Shown: piece after piece, positions 6,569 through 14,328 of the stretch
How positions within the stretch are numbered: position 1 is the first letter of the stretch
How the letters are laid out: every line of letters starts with the position of its first letter
Assembly (NCBI GenBank): GCA_035528375.1
Contig: DATKYS010000098.1
Location: 1 to 31,606, forward strand
Direction: 5' to 3'
Length of the DNA stretch: 31,606 bases
Source: a bacterium
Lineage (GTDB): Bacteria > RBG-13-66-14
The notes under the pieces: model-generated
Seen by the model: the letters and a program-made list of their open reading frames with translations, nothing else
What the model was told of the DNA's origin: nothing
Databases searched by the model: none
Translations under genes and position numbers: made by a program

Positions 6569-7606
6569 ATGAGCATGTACAAGGACAGCGAAGGCTACCT
6601 GACCTTCACCAACGACGCCGGGCGGATGCGGGTCTTCTCCGGCATTCAGCCCACCGGCGAGCTGCACATCGGCAACTACCTGGGCGCCATCTCGAACTGG
6701 GTGAAATTCCTGGACGAATTCGAGTGCTTCTTCTGCATCGTGGACCACCACGCCTCGACCATCGCCTACGACCCGCAGGATATGCCGGGTTGCGTATTCG
6801 ACGCGGCGGTGGCGAACATCGCCGCCGGCCTGGACCCCGACCGCTGCACCATCTTCGTTCAGAGCGAGGTGCCCCAGCACACCGAGCTGGCGTGGATCTT
6901 CTCCACGGTGACCCCCTTCGGCGACCTCTCGCGCATGACCCAGTTCAAGCAGAAGTCGCAACAGCACCTGGAGAACGTCAACGTGGGCCTCTTCACCTAC
7001 CCGGTGCTCCAGGCGGCGGACATCCTCGTGTACAAGGCCAGCATCGTGCCGGTGGGGGAGGACCAGGTCCAGCACATCGAGCTGGCGCGGGAGATAGCCC
7101 GCAAGTTCAACGCCCGCTACGGCGAGGTGTTCCCCGAGTGCCGCGTCTCCCTGACCCCGGCCAAGCGCATCATGGGGCTGGACGGCGAAAACAAGATGTC
7201 CAAGAGCCTGGGCAACGCCATCGGCATCCTGGAGGAACCGGGCAGCATTTGGCAAAAACTGGCGCCGGCCAAGACCGACGAGCGCCGCAAGCGCAAGAGC
7301 GACCCCGGCGTGCCCGAGGACTGCAACGTCTTCATGAGCTACCACCGCTACTTCTCGCCGCCCGAGGATTTAGCCTGGATTCGGGAGGGCTGCACATCGG
7401 CGGGCATCGGCTGCCTGGAGTGCAAGAAGAGGCTGGCGCAGAACATGGAAAAAGTTCTGGGGCCGATCCGGGAGAAGGCCGGGAAGCTGAGAGGCGACCC
7501 GGATTACGTCCACGGCGTGCTCGACCGGGGTGCGAAGAAGGCGCGGGGCGTCGCCGGGGCGGTCATCGCCGAGGCTTTAGGGGCGATGGGCCTCGAGCGG
7601 CGGTGA
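6569..7606 (+). CDS. trpS: Tryptophanyl-tRNA synthetase
   Basis: Class I aminoacyl-tRNA synthetase charging tRNA-Trp in the cytoplasm. The class signatures are both visible: HIGN (33-36) within FSGIQPTGELHIGNYLGA and KMSKS (209-213) within GLDGENKMSKSLGNAI. The Trp-pocket and dimer segments, for example FCIVDHHA and TYPVLQAADIL, are conserved. Length 345 is usual. The chosen ATG has AGGA 7 bases upstream. It gives a 19-residue extension relative to the common family start at the internal Met (6626), which has no clear ribosome site. An ATG two codons later (6575) is also possible. It is a stand-alone gene ending in a bidirectional terminator. No T-box sequence was seen upstream. Confidence 0.97.
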   Translation: MSMYKDSEGYLTFTNDAGRMRVFSGIQPTGELHIGNYLGAISNWVKFLDEFECFFCIVDHHASTIAYDPQDMPGCVFDAAVANIAAGLDPDRCTIFVQSEVPQHTELAWIFSTVTPFGDLSRMTQFKQKSQQHLENVNVGLFTYPVLQAADILVYKASIVPVGEDQVQHIELAREIARKFNARYGEVFPECRVSLTPAKRIMGLDGENKMSKSLGNAIGILEEPGSIWQKLAPAKTDERRKRKSDPGVPEDCNVFMSYHRYFSPPEDLAWIREGCTSAGIGCLECKKRLAQNMEKVLGPIREKAGKLRGDPDYVHGVLDRGAKKARGVAGAVIAEALGAMGLERR

Positions 7607-7615
7607 ATCCGATTC

Positions 7616-7647
7616 GATAAAAAAGAGGCGGGTGCGGACCCGCCTTT
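7616..7647. terminator. Bidirectional terminator between trpS and the lipoprotein operon
   Basis: GGCGGGT (7627-7633) / ACCCGCC (7638-7644) with loop GCGG, preceded by AAAAAA and followed by TTT. It serves trpS on the plus strand and the converging six-gene operon on the minus strand. Confidence 0.75.
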
Positions 7648-7664
7648 ACCATACCCCGGGAAAA

Positions 7665-8117
7665 CTACTCGGCGAAGGGCAGCTCGGTCAACCGCCAGCC
7701 GTCGGGCGTCCTGACGAGGGGGAGCCGGTAGGCCTCGACGCTCACTTCCTCGCCGTCCACCAGCAGCTCCGCGTCCACGCCGATGCGGGCGGTGTCCGGG
7801 TCGTCCCCTATGGGCGGCTCGACCCGGAGCAGCGTCACCGAGGCGACCTCCAGGCCATAGCTCTTCAATCTGTCCCAGTACTCCTCCCACTCGCGGTCGC
7901 CGATTTGTGTGAAATCCACGTAGGCCTTGGCCTCCGGCTCGTGGAGCATGGTGAGCTCGGCGAAGAAGCCGTCCGCCGCCGCCATGATCTCCCGCTCGAC
8001 CGCCGGGTCGAAACGCGTGGTGTCGCCGTCGCCCGTCTCCTCGACGGCCGGCTCCTCCTCGCAGCCGACGAGGAAAGAAAGGGTGAGTACCGCGACCGTC
8101 ATCATCTTGCTGAACAC
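7665..8117 (-). CDS. Lipoprotein of unknown function, possibly NTF2-like
   Basis: Last gene of the polyferredoxin/DUF4349 operon. The 150-residue product starts with a lipoprotein signal ending SFLVGC (Cys 19), so it should be membrane-anchored outside the cytoplasm. A helix containing AAADGFFAELTML, a middle stretch, and C-terminal beta strands ending in RTPDGWRLTELPF are typical of NTF2-like or DUF4878-like folds. That fold is an inference from the pattern. The start is GTG (8115-8117) with GAGGAGTGA upstream, overlapping the end of the previous gene, so translation is probably coupled; ATGs a few codons later are alternatives. No catalytic motif is visible. Confidence 0.65.
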   Translation of the reverse strand: MFSKMMTVAVLTLSFLVGCEEEPAVEETGDGDTTRFDPAVEREIMAAADGFFAELTMLHEPEAKAYVDFTQIGDREWEEYWDRLKSYGLEVASVTLLRVEPPIGDDPDTARIGVDAELLVDGEEVSVEAYRLPLVRTPDGWRLTELPFAE

Positions 8118-8121
8118 CGCG

Positions 8122-8343
8122 TCACTCCTCGGTGGTAAAGCCCCGCCTGCGGACGATGCAGCACGCGGCGGCCAGGGCCAGGCAGATGACCGTGCTCACG
8201 GGGGTGAAGGTGCAGTATGCCCGGTAGCCCAACAGGCACTCGTGGCTGGCCGTATCGCTCGGGAGGGCCGTCTTCACGGCGGCCAGGGTGAAGATGATGG
8301 ACAAGATGAGCAGGACCGTGTAGCCCCTCTTTTTTATCTTCAA
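8122..8343 (-). CDS. Small two-helix membrane protein with paired cysteines
   Basis: Product of 73 residues with two hydrophobic helices (about 9-27 and 48-65) joined by a loop with HECLLGYRAYCTFTPVST. The loop holds two Cys separated by seven residues, and I recall similar small proteins with an LGYxxxCxFxPxST loop, though I cannot name a family. If the loop is outside the membrane the two Cys could form a disulfide. The start is TTG (8341-8343) with GGAAGGGG upstream. It lies only 3 bases after the stop of the DUF4349 gene before it and 4 bases before the next gene, placing it firmly in the operon. Function unknown. Confidence 0.6.
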   Translation of the reverse strand: MKIKKRGYTVLLILSIIFTLAAVKTALPSDTASHECLLGYRAYCTFTPVSTVICLALAAACCIVRRRGFTTEE

Positions 8344-8346
8344 CGC

Positions 8347-9237
8347 CTACCCCTTCCCGACTTCGCCGGAGATGGTCTTTTTCGCGCGGGCCTTCTTCAC
8401 CGCCCGCCGGACCGGGAGATACACCGCCAGACCCAGCAGCCCCACCGGCACCCCGACGATGAGCACGATGATGATGACGCGCACCACGTTCATGAGGGCG
8501 ATGTAGCCGTCGGACACGCCGCGGTTGATGAGGTCGGTGCCCGGCTCGGGGATGATGCCCTCGTCCTCGGTGAGGGTCAGAAAGACTGAGGTCAGGCCGA
8601 CTTTTCCGTCGAGCTGGGGGTCGGTGATGAGGAGGTCGGCCGCCCGGCGCTCAAGGTCGGCCAGGTCCCGTTCGAGGCTCCGGATGCGGCCCGTCGAGGT
8701 TTCCCCGGCGAGCTCCCGCCTGAGCACCGTCATCCGGGCCCGCAGGTCCTCCAGCTCCCGCTCCTGGGCGTAGAAATCCTGGCTTACGTCGTTGCTGGTG
8801 CGCTCCTCCCGGATGATTTCCCCCAGGGCGGAGAGTTTCTTCACCAGGTCGTCGCGGATGTCCGTGCGGACCTGGAAGATGACCCGCCCCGCCGACGGCT
8901 CCTCGTAGGGGCGGATGTAGGAGAGCTGGGCGATGAAGCCGTCCTCACCTTTGAAGGCGCTCTGAATTTCGGTGAGCGCCCGGTTGAAGTCGTCAACCAG
9001 GACGATGAGGCCGACCTCGACCTCGATCATCCGCGGGCGGGTGACCGTCTCGTAGCCGATCTGGTCGCCGGGGAGCGGGAGGGTGAGCGTCACCTCGTCA
9101 CCGGCCGGCTCGGGGGAGCGGGCGTGGACGACGTCCGCCCAGTCCATAGTCTCCCCCGGCGCCGTCGCCAGGGCGAGGGCGGGGAAAAGAAGCAGCCCCA
9201 GGAATGCCGGGCCCGAAGTTTTTCCGGTTTTATACAT
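8347..9237 (-). CDS. DUF4349-type membrane protein, third of three
   Basis: Product of 296 residues with an N-terminal signal-like helix, an extracytoplasmic domain, a coiled coil and a C-terminal transmembrane helix. The order matches DUF4349: a beta-rich segment with VEVGLIVLVDDFNRALTEI (about 72-90), the RVIFQVRTD strand, LGEIIREERTSNDVSQDFY, then a Leu/Arg/Glu-rich coiled coil (about 155-200) and the helix NVVRVIIIVLIVGVPVGLLGL near 250-270 followed by a Lys/Arg tail. The ATG overlaps the stop of the previous gene by 8 bases and uses GGAGG within that gene, so the two are translationally coupled. The biochemical role of DUF4349 is not established. Confidence 0.7.
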   Translation of the reverse strand: MYKTGKTSGPAFLGLLLFPALALATAPGETMDWADVVHARSPEPAGDEVTLTLPLPGDQIGYETVTRPRMIEVEVGLIVLVDDFNRALTEIQSAFKGEDGFIAQLSYIRPYEEPSAGRVIFQVRTDIRDDLVKKLSALGEIIREERTSNDVSQDFYAQERELEDLRARMTVLRRELAGETSTGRIRSLERDLADLERRAADLLITDPQLDGKVGLTSVFLTLTEDEGIIPEPGTDLINRGVSDGYIALMNVVRVIIIVLIVGVPVGLLGLAVYLPVRRAVKKARAKKTISGEVGKG

Positions 9238-9916
9238 CCTTGCCTCCCCCGCGTTTGCCCACCAGCCGGCCCAGGAAGAAGGCCGCGATCAACAGGGCCA
9301 CCCCCGGCAGCACGATGGTGAAGAGCGCCTGTTCGATCTCGGTCATCCGGTCCACGTACCCCTCGACCAGGGTGACCTCGAGGGGGTACATCTCGGCATC
9401 GTTGAGGAGCTTGGTCAGAGCGCCCGATGCGCGCTCGAGCTCGCTGGATTCCCTCGACAGGTCGCGCTGGACGGCGATCCGGTCGTCCATCGTCATCCCC
9501 GTCCGGTCGGCCCGCTCCTCCAGTTCCGCGACACGGGCGGTGCGGCGGTCCACCTCCTCGCGCAGCTCGCCGACCCGTTTCGTGACGTCGGTGAGACCCG
9601 TCTCCTCCACTATCACCTCGCCCAGGGCGGTGAGTTTTGCTAAAAGCTCGTCGGCGTAATCCGCCCGGACGACGTACTCCAGGTAAATTTCGTCCAGATC
9701 GTCCTTGGTGCGGCTTTCCTCGATGTTCAGGAGCGTACCGCGATCGGAGGGGAGGGCCGCCTTGGCCTCCGCGGATGTTTTTGCGAAGTCGTCCACCATG
9801 ACCACCAGGCGGCCGGAGAAGGTCTGGTAGATTTCAGGCTCCCCTTTGGTCGCGGGTTCCTGGGCGAGGCCCAGTCCCGCGCACAGGACGGTCAGCACTG
9901 TCGTCAAGTGGTGCAT
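9230..9916 (-). CDS. DUF4349-type membrane protein, second of three
   Basis: Product of 228 residues, the shortest of three related tandem genes. A signal peptide (about 1-18) is followed by the DUF4349-like order: FSGRLVVMVDDFAKTSAEAK, LEYVVRADYADELLAKLTALGEVIVEETGLTDVTKRVGEL, a coiled coil (about 112-165) and a C-terminal helix ALFTIVLPGVALLIAAFFLGR ending in a short basic tail. Spacing to the upstream gene is 3 bases, with AAGGAG before the ATG. Sequence identity among the three is low while architecture is conserved, suggesting an old duplication followed by divergence. They may form a hetero-oligomer; this is inference. Confidence 0.7.
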   Translation of the reverse strand: MHHLTTVLTVLCAGLGLAQEPATKGEPEIYQTFSGRLVVMVDDFAKTSAEAKAALPSDRGTLLNIEESRTKDDLDEIYLEYVVRADYADELLAKLTALGEVIVEETGLTDVTKRVGELREEVDRRTARVAELEERADRTGMTMDDRIAVQRDLSRESSELERASGALTKLLNDAEMYPLEVTLVEGYVDRMTEIEQALFTIVLPGVALLIAAFFLGRLVGKRGGGKDV

Positions 9917-9919
9917 CGG

Positions 9920-11005
9920 CTACTCCTTGACGCGGGCCCGCTGCACCGACCGGACGATCCAGCGCACGAGGAGGAAGCTCGGCAGGAAGAGGAGCGCAAC
10001 CACGAGGCCCACGCCGACGATGATGATGACGAACTTCAGGATGTTGACGATGGCCTTGTAGGCGACGGTGAAGCCATCCTCGACCACGCGCCAGCCCGAG
10101 TAGCTGGAGGCCGGGTCCTTCTCCTCCAGGGTGAGGTAGATGGTGGGCAGGGTTATCAGGTCATCGAAGCCCTTGAGCTGGCCTTTGGTCTCGCCGAGCG
10201 ACTCGGCGATGCGCTCCATGTCGGCCTTCAGTCTCTCGAGCTCCGCGGCGCGGGCGCCCCGGGCCTCCGCCTCCGCGAAGGCGGCCTTGGCGATGGCGTA
10301 GTCGGCCTCCAGAAGATCCTGCTGCTTCTCCAGATCGTAGTAGCGCCGGGTGACGTCCTCCACGGTGGAATCCTCGGCCCACACCTCGCCCACTTCGCGC
10401 AGGGCCGCGACGACCCGCTCACGGACGTCGGCGTGGCATCGGATGGTGTAGTGGATGCGACCCACGCGGCCCACCTCGCGGTCCACCTGCTGCTGGGTGA
10501 TGAAGACCGGGGTGGTGCCCTCCTTGTGGTTGGCCTTGATGATTTCTTCCACCTTCTCCCGACCGTCGTCCAGGTCGTCCACCACCACGGTCATGGAGGT
10601 TTCGAAGATGAGCTTCCGCTCCATTTCGATGGTCTCGGTCTCGGTGGTGATGTCGGCTTCGACCTCGTCCCCGGCCGGACCGTATTCCTCTTCGACCGTT
10701 CCGGTGGTTCCGCGCTCGACTCCTGCGAACTCCGAATCCGGCATGACGGGTTCGCCGCCCATGCCTTCATCGGCGTAACCTCCGGTGGGCTCGGCGGCGG
10801 CGACGCCCCCGTAGGTACCTTCCAAGGCCTTCTCGACGGACTCCTGGTACTCCTCGACGGCCCGGTTCCGGTCCGCCTCCGCCGTGGTCGTGCCGCCCTC
10901 GTCGGAGTAGTATCTGGCGTATGGGTCCTCCGTCCCCTCGCTGCACCCCGACACGAGCGCCAGGGTAAAAACGAAAAGGAGTGCCGAGAAAATGCGGGTT
11001 TTCAT
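9920..11005 (-). CDS. DUF4349-domain lipoprotein, first of three
   Basis: The longest and most canonical of the three tandem DUF4349 proteins (361 residues). It begins with a lipoprotein signal ending LALVSGC (Cys 21) and a 110-residue acidic, Gly-rich, probably disordered stretch. The DUF4349 core follows: RKLIFETSMTVVVDDLDDG, RVGRIHYTIRCHADVRERVV, LREVGEVWAEDSTVEDVTRRYYDLEKQ, a coiled coil, and a C-terminal transmembrane helix with basic tail. Being both lipidated and membrane-spanning is common in this family. The ATG at 11005 has GGGAG 7 bases upstream; a GTG two codons earlier is too close to that site. It lies 46 bases after the polyferredoxin gene, probably in the same transcript. Confidence 0.8.
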   Translation of the reverse strand: MKTRIFSALLFVFTLALVSGCSEGTEDPYARYYSDEGGTTTAEADRNRAVEEYQESVEKALEGTYGGVAAAEPTGGYADEGMGGEPVMPDSEFAGVERGTTGTVEEEYGPAGDEVEADITTETETIEMERKLIFETSMTVVVDDLDDGREKVEEIIKANHKEGTTPVFITQQQVDREVGRVGRIHYTIRCHADVRERVVAALREVGEVWAEDSTVEDVTRRYYDLEKQQDLLEADYAIAKAAFAEAEARGARAAELERLKADMERIAESLGETKGQLKGFDDLITLPTIYLTLEEKDPASSYSGWRVVEDGFTVAYKAIVNILKFVIIIVGVGLVVALLFLPSFLLVRWIVRSVQRARVKE

Positions 11006-11051
11006 CTTCACGCTCCCTTACTTCCGTGGGTCGGACGGTGTTAACTTCCGG

Positions 11052-12425
11052 CTATTCACCCGGATCCGGCGATTCCGGCTCCGGGACCTCGGGCGGCGGA
11101 GTCGAGGCGCCGGCCCCGCCTTCGTGCTCTTCCGGCGTCGGGACCTCTTCCGCTCCTTCGTCCTCGCGGAGGGTCGTGTCCACGATCGGCTCGGTTTTAC
11201 GAGCGCTTTGCTCTTCCTGCGTCAGTTGGGTTTCGAGCCCGCCCGCCAGGCCGCTCGCCGCCACACCCACCTCGAAATCGAGCATCGGGAGCAGCTCGAG
11301 CACCTTGCGGGGTTTACCAATATACGTTCTGAGCGGTTTGAAGAGTTCCGCGTCGTAGGGGGTGGCCGCGGCGGGAACCGTGGGAGCGCCGGGGCGGAAG
11401 GCGTAAAGCGGTTCGTCCATCTGCCCGATCCGCGCCAGGTACTCCTCCCGCGATATCGGGTTCTCGAATCCGCCGCCGACGTACATCAGACCGACCCCCA
11501 GGACGACGATACCCACCACGGCGACGGGGACGATCCAACCGGGGAGCGGTTTCTTGAACGCCTTCAGCGTGAGCGCGCCCGGGGTGGGGCAGGCGTCCAG
11601 GCATCGCAGGCAGAGGTGGCATTCGTCGTGCAGGATGGCCCCCGGTTTCCTCAGGTTGACCCAGGCCGGACAGACACCGGCGCAATCCATGCAGCCGACG
11701 ACGCAGCGGGACTCGTCGCGGTGAATCTTCACCGGAGACGCGGTGGAGACGAGCCCCAGGAGCGCGCCGTAGGGGCAGACGTACCGGCAGATGAAGCGGG
11801 GGATGAAGAGGGAGAAAAGGATGAGGCCGCCGATGACGAACCACATCCACTCCGGGAACTCGGCGAAGAAGTGGAGGATGCGCAGGTCCGACAGCTTGAC
11901 CGCCGGGGAGAAGGCCAGTTGTTGGAGGGTCTCCAGGGTCAGGGTGGCCACCTTGATGAGGAAGTACCCGAGGAGGAGGTATTTGGCCAGCCTGAGGGGC
12001 AGGTCTATGAAAGCCGGCAGGCGCGGCTCGCGACCCCGGGTAACCTTCTTCCCCAGCCACCAGAGCCCCTCGCTCATCGTCCCCAGGGGGCAGAGGTGGC
12101 TGCAGAAGCCTTTTTTCACGAGGATGGACAGAACGATGAACAGGAGGAAAAATCCGAAGGCCGCGGGGTGTATCCCGGCGGAGTGGCCGCTACGGACGGC
12201 GTAGACGAGCTCGATGTACCCCAGGTGCGGGGTCAGCGCCTCGATGCCCGCCGGGCGCTCAATCCCCTCCTGTTCCCCCGTTTGCAGTGAGTGGGCGAAG
12301 AGGATGAAGAGGGTCGCGAGACCGGCGAACACCACCAGGGATGCCAGTTGGACGGCCAGCCGGTATCGGCTGAGCCTGGGTCTCTTCCAGATCGTCGTGC
12401 GCAGATCGCCCAAAGGGTCCGTCAT
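11052..12425 (-). CDS. Membrane polyferredoxin, NapH/MauN-like 4Fe-4S protein
   Basis: Integral membrane electron carrier of 457 residues. About five transmembrane helices occur (23-45, 86-103, 146-163, 193-209, 298-318). Two membrane-edge CxxxCP motifs (C108/C112, C213/C217) and two ferredoxin clusters (C241/245/248/252 and C269/272/275/279) are visible. This is the layout of NapH/NosR-type proteins that pass electrons from the quinone pool to periplasmic acceptors. A C-terminal tail of about 60 residues is Pro/Glu/Thr-rich. No nitrate, nitrous oxide or methylamine enzyme is nearby; instead three DUF4349 genes follow. I chose the ATG at 12425; the 45 residues in front in the longest frame are mostly encoded by a dispersed repeat. 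The start codon overlaps a five-codon leader frame (MPPAK) at ATGA. Confidence 0.85.
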   Translation of the reverse strand: MTDPLGDLRTTIWKRPRLSRYRLAVQLASLVVFAGLATLFILFAHSLQTGEQEGIERPAGIEALTPHLGYIELVYAVRSGHSAGIHPAAFGFFLLFIVLSILVKKGFCSHLCPLGTMSEGLWWLGKKVTRGREPRLPAFIDLPLRLAKYLLLGYFLIKVATLTLETLQQLAFSPAVKLSDLRILHFFAEFPEWMWFVIGGLILFSLFIPRFICRYVCPYGALLGLVSTASPVKIHRDESRCVVGCMDCAGVCPAWVNLRKPGAILHDECHLCLRCLDACPTPGALTLKAFKKPLPGWIVPVAVVGIVVLGVGLMYVGGGFENPISREEYLARIGQMDEPLYAFRPGAPTVPAAATPYDAELFKPLRTYIGKPRKVLELLPMLDFEVGVAASGLAGGLETQLTQEEQSARKTEPIVDTTLREDEGAEEVPTPEEHEGGAGASTPPPEVPEPESPDPGE

Positions 12426-12430
12426 TTCGC

Positions 12431-12475
12431 CGGGGGCATAGCTCGGTTCGCCGGGCGTTAATCGCTTCGCTTCGT
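12431..12475. repeat. TTCGC-rich dispersed repeat, copy A
   Basis: About 45 bases starting GGGGGCATAGCTCGGTTCG and ending in TCGCTTCGCTTCG. It aligns with 22801-22847 with only a few differences and a two-base gap. It lies in the leader of the polyferredoxin gene, immediately before its start codon. Confidence 0.55.
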
Positions 12476-12493
12476 TTTCCTGAATAGAGGTTA

Positions 12494-12522
12494 ATGGTAA
12501 AACATCGCCCGCCGTCCCGCAA
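12494..12522 (-). promoter_or_regulatory. Promoter of the polyferredoxin/DUF4349 operon
   Basis: On the minus strand TTGCGG (12517-12522), 17 bases, TACCAT (12494-12499). It diverges from the plus-strand promoter at 12532-12560, which uses the same -10 hexamer. Confidence 0.5.
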
Positions 12523-12531
12523 GGCCGTGTC

Positions 12532-12560
12532 TTGACAGGAACGGTGGGCGTGTCTACCAT
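12532..12560 (+). promoter_or_regulatory. Promoter of the AP-superfamily membrane protein
   Basis: Consensus TTGACA (12532-12537), 17 bases, TACCAT (12555-12560). AAGGCGG (12571-12577) is the ribosome site, so the leader is very short. Confidence 0.6.
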
Positions 12561-12580
12561 CGGCCGCGGGAAGGCGGTCC

Positions 12581-14236
12581 ATGGAAGACGGGCTGGACGA
12601 GATTCGCGCGCAACTGAGGGAACGGGGTTACCTGCACAACCCGGTGGCGCGTTTCGTGGCGGGCGGCGGCACGCGGCCCGGACCGGCCCAGCTCTGGACG
12701 GCCGCCTCGCGGGCCTGGCTGGTGGTGGGCGGCCTGTGGAGCGCCTGGCTCTCGCTGGCCCTCGTCGAGGCGAACTCGGCCTACCTGGGAAATATCGGCG
12801 AGGGTCTTCTCCTGGCCCTCTACGTTTTTTTCCCCGCCCTTCTCCTCTCGGCCGCGCTGATGGCCCTCGTCGGTCTGACCATCCAACTCGTCGGGCGGCG
12901 TCCCCTGCCCGAGAATGCGGCGGCGCGTCAACGCTGGGTCCTGGCGATAGCCGGCGGTCTGGCCTTCGGCGGCTCTCTGGCGGCGGTTTGGCTTCTGGGG
13001 AGGGTTTTCACACCCGCGCCGGCGGCGGATTGGCTGAGCGTTCTGTTCCTGGCGGCGGGAGCGGCCATCGGATTTTTGGCGCTCCGGCTCGTCGCCCTGG
13101 TCGCCGGGCTGTACCTGGGCGGAAGCTGGAAGGCCCGGCGCCGACTGCGTTCTCTTCTCCTCTTGGGCGGTTCGATCGCCGCCCTGGCCTTCGTGGTCAT
13201 TCTGGTCAACCTCGGCGCGGGGGGCACGGCGCCGGAGCTCCGGCTCGCCGATACGCCCCCCGTCGTGGCGGTGGCCGTGGACTGCCTCGACCCCGTCGCG
13301 CTGGATCCGTCCCGGACACCGCATTTATACGAACAACGCGATCGGTCGAGGGTTTACGCCCTGAATTTCCCGACCGCCTCGTCGCCGGCCGAGGTCTGGG
13401 CCACCCTGGCGACGGGGCAGCCGTCGGACCGTCACGGTGTGCGCGAGCTGGCCTCCCTGCGACTCGCCGGCATCCGGTCGCCGCTCCAGTTGCGCGGCGG
13501 GGAGCTGGGGTTCGCGGGCTACCTCGAGGCCGTCTGGACCGCCCTGGGGCCGGCCGAGCGGGTGCCGGTCACCAGCCGGGACTGGCGCGAGCCGCCGGTG
13601 TGGGACCTGATTACGCGCTCCACCGGTCCGAACAACCGCGTGGCCGTCTTCAACTGGTGGGCCACCTACCCCGCCGTGGGGCGCGGGGGGCTCTTCATCT
13701 TCACCGACGTGGCGCAGCAGGCTTCGGCCCGCGGTGAAACGCCGCCGCCCGATTCCATCTACGCCTCGGATTTCGGTGCGGATTCACCGGTCGGGGCGCC
13801 CCGGCTCACGCTCCAGCTCTTCAACGGCCGGGAGCGGGCGAGGCGTCTGGGCGCGCAGGAGCCGCCCCTCGAGGCGGTGGACCGGGCCTTCGCCGGGCTC
13901 TTGGAAAACTGGGCGAATCTGGCCTCATCGTTAGACGCGCCCGTCGAGCCGACCGTCTTCGTCGTTCTCCGGCCGGAATCGGGCGAAACGGGCGAGGTGT
14001 GGGTTTCGAGCCCCGAGCCGGGGTTCGAGTCGGATTCTCTCACCCTCTATGAGGCGGCGGCCCTCCTCTTCCATCTCTGCGGTCTCCCGCTGGCCCTGGA
14101 CCTGCCCGGCGCGGACACGGCTCCCGCGGACTGGCCCCGCGTCGCAACTTACGGGGATTACAGCCTGGAGGCGGTGACCCTGGAGGAGCTCGACCCGGCC
14201 CTGGACAACCTGCGCTCTCTGGGATACCTACAGTAG
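12581..14236 (+). CDS. Membrane protein with degenerate alkaline-phosphatase-superfamily domain
   Basis: Product of 551 residues. The N-terminal part has five hydrophobic helices (about 45-63, 74-105, 119-141, 151-180, 190-212). The C-terminal part resembles the type I phosphodiesterase/sulfatase branch of the alkaline phosphatase superfamily. VVAVAVDCLDP (228-238) occupies the place of the first metal-binding Asp, FPTASSPAEVWATLATGQPSDRHGV (263-287) that of the nucleophile region, RVAVFNWWATYP (353-364) is typical of the family, and the end LDNLRSLGYLQ is the common family terminus. The later DHG-type metal motif is not visible: the expected strand reads VFVVLRPESGETGEVWV. I therefore suspect a non-catalytic relative. 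It has its own promoter; nothing in the context reveals a substrate. Confidence 0.65.
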   Translation: MEDGLDEIRAQLRERGYLHNPVARFVAGGGTRPGPAQLWTAASRAWLVVGGLWSAWLSLALVEANSAYLGNIGEGLLLALYVFFPALLLSAALMALVGLTIQLVGRRPLPENAAARQRWVLAIAGGLAFGGSLAAVWLLGRVFTPAPAADWLSVLFLAAGAAIGFLALRLVALVAGLYLGGSWKARRRLRSLLLLGGSIAALAFVVILVNLGAGGTAPELRLADTPPVVAVAVDCLDPVALDPSRTPHLYEQRDRSRVYALNFPTASSPAEVWATLATGQPSDRHGVRELASLRLAGIRSPLQLRGGELGFAGYLEAVWTALGPAERVPVTSRDWREPPVWDLITRSTGPNNRVAVFNWWATYPAVGRGGLFIFTDVAQQASARGETPPPDSIYASDFGADSPVGAPRLTLQLFNGRERARRLGAQEPPLEAVDRAFAGLLENWANLASSLDAPVEPTVFVVLRPESGETGEVWVSSPEPGFESDSLTLYEAAALLFHLCGLPLALDLPGADTAPADWPRVATYGDYSLEAVTLEELDPALDNLRSLGYLQ

Positions 14237-14244
14237 AGTCGAGG

Positions 14245-14273
14245 TTGCGAAGAGGGATTTATTGCGCTATATT
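14245..14273 (+). promoter_or_regulatory. Promoter of the C25-like protease gene
   Basis: TTGCGA (14245-14250), 17 bases, TATATT (14268-14273), directly after the preceding stop codon. Confidence 0.55.
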
Positions 14274-14328
14274 GGCCTTGGACACACACGAACGTGTTTG
14301 ACTCGCATACGGATTCGGGAGGGTGAAA

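Noticed and set aside
12426-12560. 45-codon N-terminal extension of the polyferredoxin
   Set aside because: It is largely translated from a dispersed repeat, overlaps the promoter region and lacks a ribosome site.
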